Below, piece by piece: positions 6,001 to 8,597 of a DNA stretch of 8,597 bases (positions are counted from its first letter, which is position 1; each line of letters begins with the position of its first letter). Source of the stretch: JANPII01 sp031424915 (GTDB taxonomy: Bacteria; Pseudomonadota; Alphaproteobacteria; Rickettsiales; Midichloriaceae); assembly GCA_031424915.1 (NCBI GenBank), contig JANPII010000072.1, forward strand, positions 1 through 8,597, given 5' to 3'. A program made the position numbers and the translations under genes. The notes below the pieces were generated by a model. It worked only from the letters and a program-made list of their open reading frames with translations, searched no databases and had not been told where the DNA came from.

Positions 6001-8597
6001 CCTTGCCTGAAGTTATGGATGCACTGCCTAAGGTTATGGCGGAGCCAGTGGCGGTTGCTCAAGAGATTGCTAAGTCATTACGAAGCTCCAACGGTAACCT
6101 AAATAATATTCTTACCTCGTTACTACCCATTGCTTCACCACTGGCTATGCATGCTTATGTTTCGCAACCTCAAATGCATAAATTCTTAAAAGCAGTGCGT
6201 GACGGTGAAAGCGGTAAGTTGCCAATATTGGCATATATGCTGCCATTCTTTACCATAGGTATGGCGCAGTATCCTGCAATTGGAATGAAATTTAGTACTG
6301 TAGGAGAGTTCGTTGGTAATTTTGTACCAAGTTCTGAGGTAGTAGGCATAGATGGGATGAAGCATCAAGAAGGATATCTCAAAGAGCTAGTAAAAAAAGT
6401 TGAACCAATGATTGGTATGCTTGGGATGATGGCTCCAAACGCAGCTGCTAGCTTATCCAATATATCTAAGATGTTACAAGAGGATATAATAAGAGAGAGG
6501 TGTTACCTTGAACATAAAGAAGAGGAGCGTGTTAGAAAAGAAATAGAAAAGCAGGCCCTAAAAAAGAAATGGACCAAGGAAGTTAAAGCTGAGACTTTGA
6601 ATGAGGCGATTCTTAAAATCAGAAAGTGGTATCGTTTTGGTGATGGTGACGCTGGATTGAGGGAGGAACGTAAGCTTAAGGTAGAACAAAAAGCACAAGA
6701 GGGAATGCGGCTTGCGTATGCCGCAGCCCGTGGTTTTACGGCAGATACTCCGCAGCAAATAGATAGGCAGGTGCAGCGATATATGCTGGAAGCTAAATTA
6801 ACCAAAGCGCTGACTGGGACTGATGTATATCTCTTGAATCATCAAGCCATTGAAATACTAGAGAAATATGAGGCTCAGAGGGCAGCAGGTCATGACGTAA
6901 ATCCGGAGGCTGAATTAGAAGATTTGCTAGATTCTGGTTGGGATTATAGCGAGGCTCTAAGTTACATTACTGCCAGAGGGGAATATTTGACAGGCCCTAA
7001 GAATACAGACGGAAAAAAAACAGAAGCGCAAATTAAGCTGGGTGCGCGCCAGCACATGGTGGAATGGCTACGAAATGAGCATTTAAGGCCGATTTTAGTG
7101 CGCAATGGGGTAGCAAAAGATAAAATAGAAGGGCAGCTATCAAAGCAGATGCATGCTCCTAATTTCATAGGAATGTGGAGAAAAATATTAAGATTGATAA
7201 TCCCTATCTGGAAGGAAGTAAGCAACTTGCCCATTATAGGCAATTTAATAGTTTCCCAAATAGTTTCCCAGTTTGGGTCGGGATGGGAGAAATTTTTTGC
7301 TGATGATGCGCTACTAAATAAAGTAGATGTACTTCTTGAAATGCTAGAAAAGATGCACCAAGAACAGGGTGGGAACGTTATTATCCATGAATTCATGGAT
7401 GTAATAGTTGATATTATCAACAGTGGCCTACCGACTATGATAAAGGATCAGATAAATGCAACCATACAGACTACTGGCTTAGCTCCGCTGCTTGGTAATA
7501 ATGTATTTGACCCAGGTTCTGGTATAGCTGCAAAAGTTCCCAGCTTCAAAGATTATTTTACGCCTGCGTGCTCTATAAAGGACATTTTTACAGCATGTGC
7601 TAACTTATCTAAGGTCGGGCAAGAGGAGAATACAACTCCCGTAGGAGATATGCTGCATAAAGTATTTGGTAATCTCATACCACTGCAGATGCACCCTATG
7701 CTTGCAGCAATCCCTAAAGAGTGGACCTGGGGTGATATGCGTAATTTATTTGACGCATTCAAAGAGCTAGATATCGAGAATTTGGATGACAAGGATCAGC
7801 TGTTGGGCAAAATGATGCTGCTTGGAGTAGAGCGATTAAAGAATAGTGGAGAGGAACCTCTGTCAGCCTCTCAAATAGCTATGATTTTTGTTACCTTCGG
7901 CACAATAGCTAAAATGTTTGGTAAAGCCTTTAGTGCTGGAGCCTTGAATGGCGGTGGAGGTTTAGGCTTAATGGCAAATATAAAAGAAGTTCTAGGGGTG
8001 GAGACTCAATCAATAATAAGGTCTATAGCCCCTGATTTAGACAAAGAGCAGCCAAAAAATTCAGAGTTAGAACATGCGGTGGCTGTATTCTGTTTAGAAG
8101 TAATACAGAATATAATTGCTAAAATTGTAGGAGTAGTACAACGCGCCCCTATTGTAGAGAAATTAGCACCAATCACTGATAATCGTAAGTTTGAGCAGTT
8201 AGCAAAAGAACAGAAGCAGAATTTGAACGCTGCTTCTGTAGTTGAAGTAGAACAGAAACAGGATTTGAACGCTGCTTCTGTAGTTGAACTAAGCAATAAT
8301 ACAATGAGTGTTTCTCATGCTTTGGATCGCAGGCGTGCGATAGGAGCCCCCCTATCTCCAGCACCTGCATATAAAGCAAGGCCAGATGCAGCGCAATATT
8401 TAGGTGCAAGCTATTTGTATACATCTGTAAGTGTAGCAAGTGTGGCATTTACTGGAGCGCTTTCTGCTACTACAGTATACTTTGGTTCTATTTATGCACT
8501 ACCACTATGGCAAATCACAGCGGTTCATTCTGCTATTGGTGCATTAAGTGGAATAGCTATTATGGCTGCAAGGAAGAGCATCGGTCTTCTTACTTGC
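1..8597 (+). CDS. Giant SecA-like ATPase-domain protein, internal fragment (both ends missing)
   Basis: One frame is open through the entire window: codons start at base 3 and give 2,865 residues with no in-frame stop; bases 1-2 end the preceding codon. No start or stop codon of the gene is present, so no internal ATG was chosen as a start. Residues ~1-430 match the late part of the SecA motor, in the right order: pre-NBD2 hairpin (TWSKG, 200-204), LTGTAG (260-265), LGRGADI (384-390), QAIGRSARNG (414-423). The other ~2,400 residues are mostly charged or amphipathic helix, with a long coiled coil (~1218-1447), hydrophobic stretches (1747-1773, 2073-2095) and a terminal hydrophobic hairpin (2808-2856). 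SecA is about 800-900 residues, and its scaffold, wing and zinc-tail regions are not seen, so this is not the housekeeping translocase. Likely an ATP-dependent motor of unknown substrate; an effector or transport role is inference only. The single open frame is close to certain; the function is open. Confidence 0.95.
3..596 (+). other. Protein region: probable end of SecA-like NBD1 plus diverged PPXD-like insertion
   Basis: These residues (1-198) lie just before the recognisable NBD2 hairpin. In SecA this place is held by the end of NBD1, with the preprotein cross-linking domain inserted. The opening TLTSPIDY could correspond to the SecA stretch after the DEVD box (DEARTPLIISG), which would put the catalytic DEAD box only a few codons upstream of base 1; this is an inference from order and weak resemblance. 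Residues ~40-185 are rich in Lys, Glu and Gln and look helical, with no resemblance I can see to the SecA cross-linking domain. The region ends in DADGNADARV, which takes the position of the SecA DEFTGRxMPGRR hairpin. Confidence 0.5.
597..1290 (+). other. Protein region: SecA-like second nucleotide-binding domain (NBD2, helicase motifs IV-VI)
   Basis: Residues 199-430 carry the SecA NBD2 signatures in order. VTWSKGVQQ (199-207) matches RRWSDGLHQ. KVFGLTGTAG (256-265) matches KLAGMTGTAD, and is followed by EFALYG and HPRNR, like SecA EFxxIYGL and PTNRP. LLICETSRDAK (321-331) takes the place of LVGTISIEKSE. ITVATPILGRGADI (377-390) matches VTIATNMAGRGTDI, with R386 and D389 kept. AGLEVI then leads to NVLWQAIGRSARNGWAG (410-426), matching the arginine-finger motif QLRGRSGRQGDxG with R418 and R421 kept; the SecA Gly and Asp are Ala420 and Trp424. 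YARNILSKEY then resembles SRFYLSMED. Because the arginine fingers and motif V survive, ATPase activity is plausible if the upstream lobe is intact. The alignment was made from memory of SecA, not by a search. Confidence 0.88.
1291..3650 (+). other. Protein region: long charged helical region with recurring tryptophan motifs
   Basis: Residues ~431-1216 follow the ATPase lobe where SecA would have its scaffold helix and wing domains, but I see no match to those. The composition is rich in Glu, Lys, Gln, Leu and Ala, with few Pro and Gly, suggesting mostly helix. Single tryptophans occur regularly, for example at 501, 546, 608, 634, 715, 785, 857, 903, 984, 1050, 1069, 1095, 1147 and 1189, usually flanked by charged residues. 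A tighter form, I-x-x-A-W, occurs at 853, 1065 and 1185. A looser pattern of F-h-x-x-L, then RL, then W 21-29 residues on, is seen at 523-546, 686-715 and 1126-1147. A degenerate helical repeat (spectrin-like or solenoid) is possible. No known family is recognised. Confidence 0.5.
3654..4341 (+). other. Protein region: predicted coiled coil
   Basis: Residues ~1218-1447 are dominated by Lys, Glu, Gln and Leu with almost no proline. Runs such as ELKKLLKKQSDLEIEL and KKVKTQRAKYLEAKQAY show hydrophobic residues at alternating 3- and 4-residue spacing. The most regular part is ~1237-1379, with a likely break around GFGYEVIQGRVPE. A role as a spacer, rod or oligomerisation element is usual for such segments; which applies here cannot be read from the sequence. 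The assignment is by eye, not from a coiled-coil predictor. Confidence 0.6.
5241..5321 (+). other. Protein region: hydrophobic/amphipathic segment
   Basis: Residues 1747-1773 follow a proline- and lysine-rich joint (APPKPFKP). They form a strongly hydrophobic aromatic segment (PAFLLYLRFIAWASNF at its core) broken only by R1753 and R1765. The two arginines make an amphipathic membrane-surface helix, or a buried helix of a globular fold, more likely than a simple membrane-spanning helix. It marks the change from the charged first half of the protein to a more hydrophobic second half. Confidence 0.4.
6003..6044 (+). repeat. Short 21-bp tandem repeat, diverged (LPEVMDA / LPKVMAE)
   Basis: Bases 6003-6023 and 6024-6044 encode LPEVMDA and LPKVMAE, two seven-residue copies side by side; 14 of 21 bases agree. 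The length keeps the reading frame. It could be an old small duplication or chance similarity in an amphipathic helix. Confidence 0.4.
6219..6287 (+). other. Protein region: uncharged hydrophobic segment, possible membrane helix
   Basis: Residues 2073-2095 (from LPILAYMLPFF to AIGM) contain 23 residues without a charged side chain, flanked by K2072 and a Lys just after. The length suits a membrane-spanning helix, but three prolines in the stretch argue for a kinked helix or a buried core. A further weakly charged, hydrophobic stretch (NILTSLLPIASPLAMHAY, ~2035-2055) lies just upstream, so the two could form a hairpin. Confidence 0.4.
6480..6597 (+). other. Protein region: short highly charged helix or coiled coil
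   Basis: Residues 2160-2199 are very rich in Glu, Lys and Arg (for example EHKEEERVRKEIEKQALKKK) and follow directly on the hydrophobic region. The section is likely a single long exposed helix joining two parts of the C-terminal half. A further charged part (REERKLKVEQKAQEG) follows about 20 residues later, after the loop FGDGDAG. Confidence 0.5.
7248..7271 (+). repeat. 12-bp tandem repeat (IVSQ-IVSQ)
   Basis: The 12-base unit atagtttcccaa is followed at once by atagtttcccag, 11 of 12 bases identical. It encodes IVSQIVSQ at residues 2416-2423, within a hydrophobic helix (NLPIIGNL precedes it). The near-identity suggests a recent slippage duplication that kept the frame. Confidence 0.7.
8208..8291 (+). 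repeat. 42-bp tandem repeat, two copies, encoding a 14-residue repeat
   Basis: Bases 8208-8249 and 8250-8291 are direct tandem copies of a 42-base unit, 39 of 42 bases identical. They encode EQKQNLNAASVVEV and EQKQDLNAASVVEL (residues 2736-2763). Two of the three differences change the residue (N to D, V to L) and one is silent. The repeat sits in a linker between the last helical region and the terminal hydrophobic hairpin, where copy number could change without breaking the fold. The high identity points to a recent duplication. Confidence 0.95.
8424..8571 (+). other. Protein region: terminal hydrophobic hairpin, two probable membrane helices
   Basis: Residues ~2808-2856 have no Asp, Glu, Lys or Arg for about 49 residues. 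The first helix (~2808-2833) is rich in Val, Ala, Ser, Thr and Gly. A turn with P2834 and W2836 follows, then a second helix (~2838-2856) with a small-residue pattern G2846-x3-G2850. The positively charged R2857-K2858 ends it. This is the most convincing membrane segment of the window. It is preceded by a proline-rich linker (PLSPAPAYKARP). The protein continues beyond the window, so more such helices may follow. Confidence 0.7.

Noticed and set aside
6503..6805. Two overlapping - strand open frames (6503-6805 and 6558-6758)
   Set aside because: Both are antisense to the charged helix region of the giant gene; overlapping shadows with no domain.
6962..7420. 152-codon open frame on the - strand
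   Set aside because: It lies wholly inside the + strand gene, and its Ser/Phe/Cys/Pro-rich translation is what the reverse of Glu/Lys/Gly/Ala-rich codons gives. No family resemblance.
8006..8448. Overlapping - strand open frames containing a short repeated peptide
   Set aside because: The peptide repeat is only the antisense reading of the 42-bp tandem repeat; the + strand frame continues unbroken and has recognisable protein features.
1..8597. Housekeeping secA
   Set aside because: Only the NBD2 part matches. The frame runs ~2,400 codons past it, with no scaffold/wing domains and no CxC zinc tail, far longer than any normal SecA.

Overview
The whole 8,597-base window is the inside of one very large protein-coding gene on the + strand. 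The frame whose first full codon starts at base 3 runs 2,865 codons to the last base. I translated it line by line and saw no in-frame TAA, TAG or TGA. Neither the true start nor the stop codon lies in the window, so the full protein is longer than 2,865 residues. Residue numbers used here count from that first codon, so residue n starts at base 3n. I see no other gene, intergenic space, RNA gene, promoter or terminator.

Only the first ~430 residues are recognisable. They resemble the later part of the motor of SecA, the bacterial preprotein translocase ATPase: the hairpin before NBD2 (TWSKGVQQ, compare SecA RRWSDGLHQ), the LTGTAG motif, the GRGADI motif (SecA GRGTDI) and QAIGRSARNGWAG (SecA QLRGRSGRQGDxG). 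The Walker A/DEAD-box lobe would be just upstream of base 1. The SecA scaffold helix, wing domain and zinc tail do not follow. In their place come about 2,400 residues without recognisable family membership.

The remainder can be divided by composition. Residues ~430-1215 are charged, helical and rich in isolated tryptophans, including a recurring I-x-x-A-W motif. Residues ~1218-1447 look like a long coiled coil. Residues ~1450-2160 are helical and increasingly hydrophobic, with two uncharged or nearly uncharged stretches that could touch or cross a membrane. A second short charged coil (~2160-2199) is followed by another mostly helical, partly hydrophobic region. A linker with a 14-residue tandem repeat (2736-2763) then leads to a two-helix hydrophobic hairpin at the end of the window (2808-2856).

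The organism cannot be fixed from this segment. The standard code reads cleanly, codons are moderately A/T-rich, and there are no introns visible. Giant multidomain proteins carrying SecA-like ATPase domains are known to me mainly from host-associated bacteria (Legionella-like and Rickettsiales-like lineages) and some protists, so an intracellular bacterium is my best guess. As inference only, the architecture suggests a SecA-derived motor joined to long helical arms and a membrane-seeking C-terminal half, possibly an effector, toxin or surface/transport machine rather than the housekeeping translocase.
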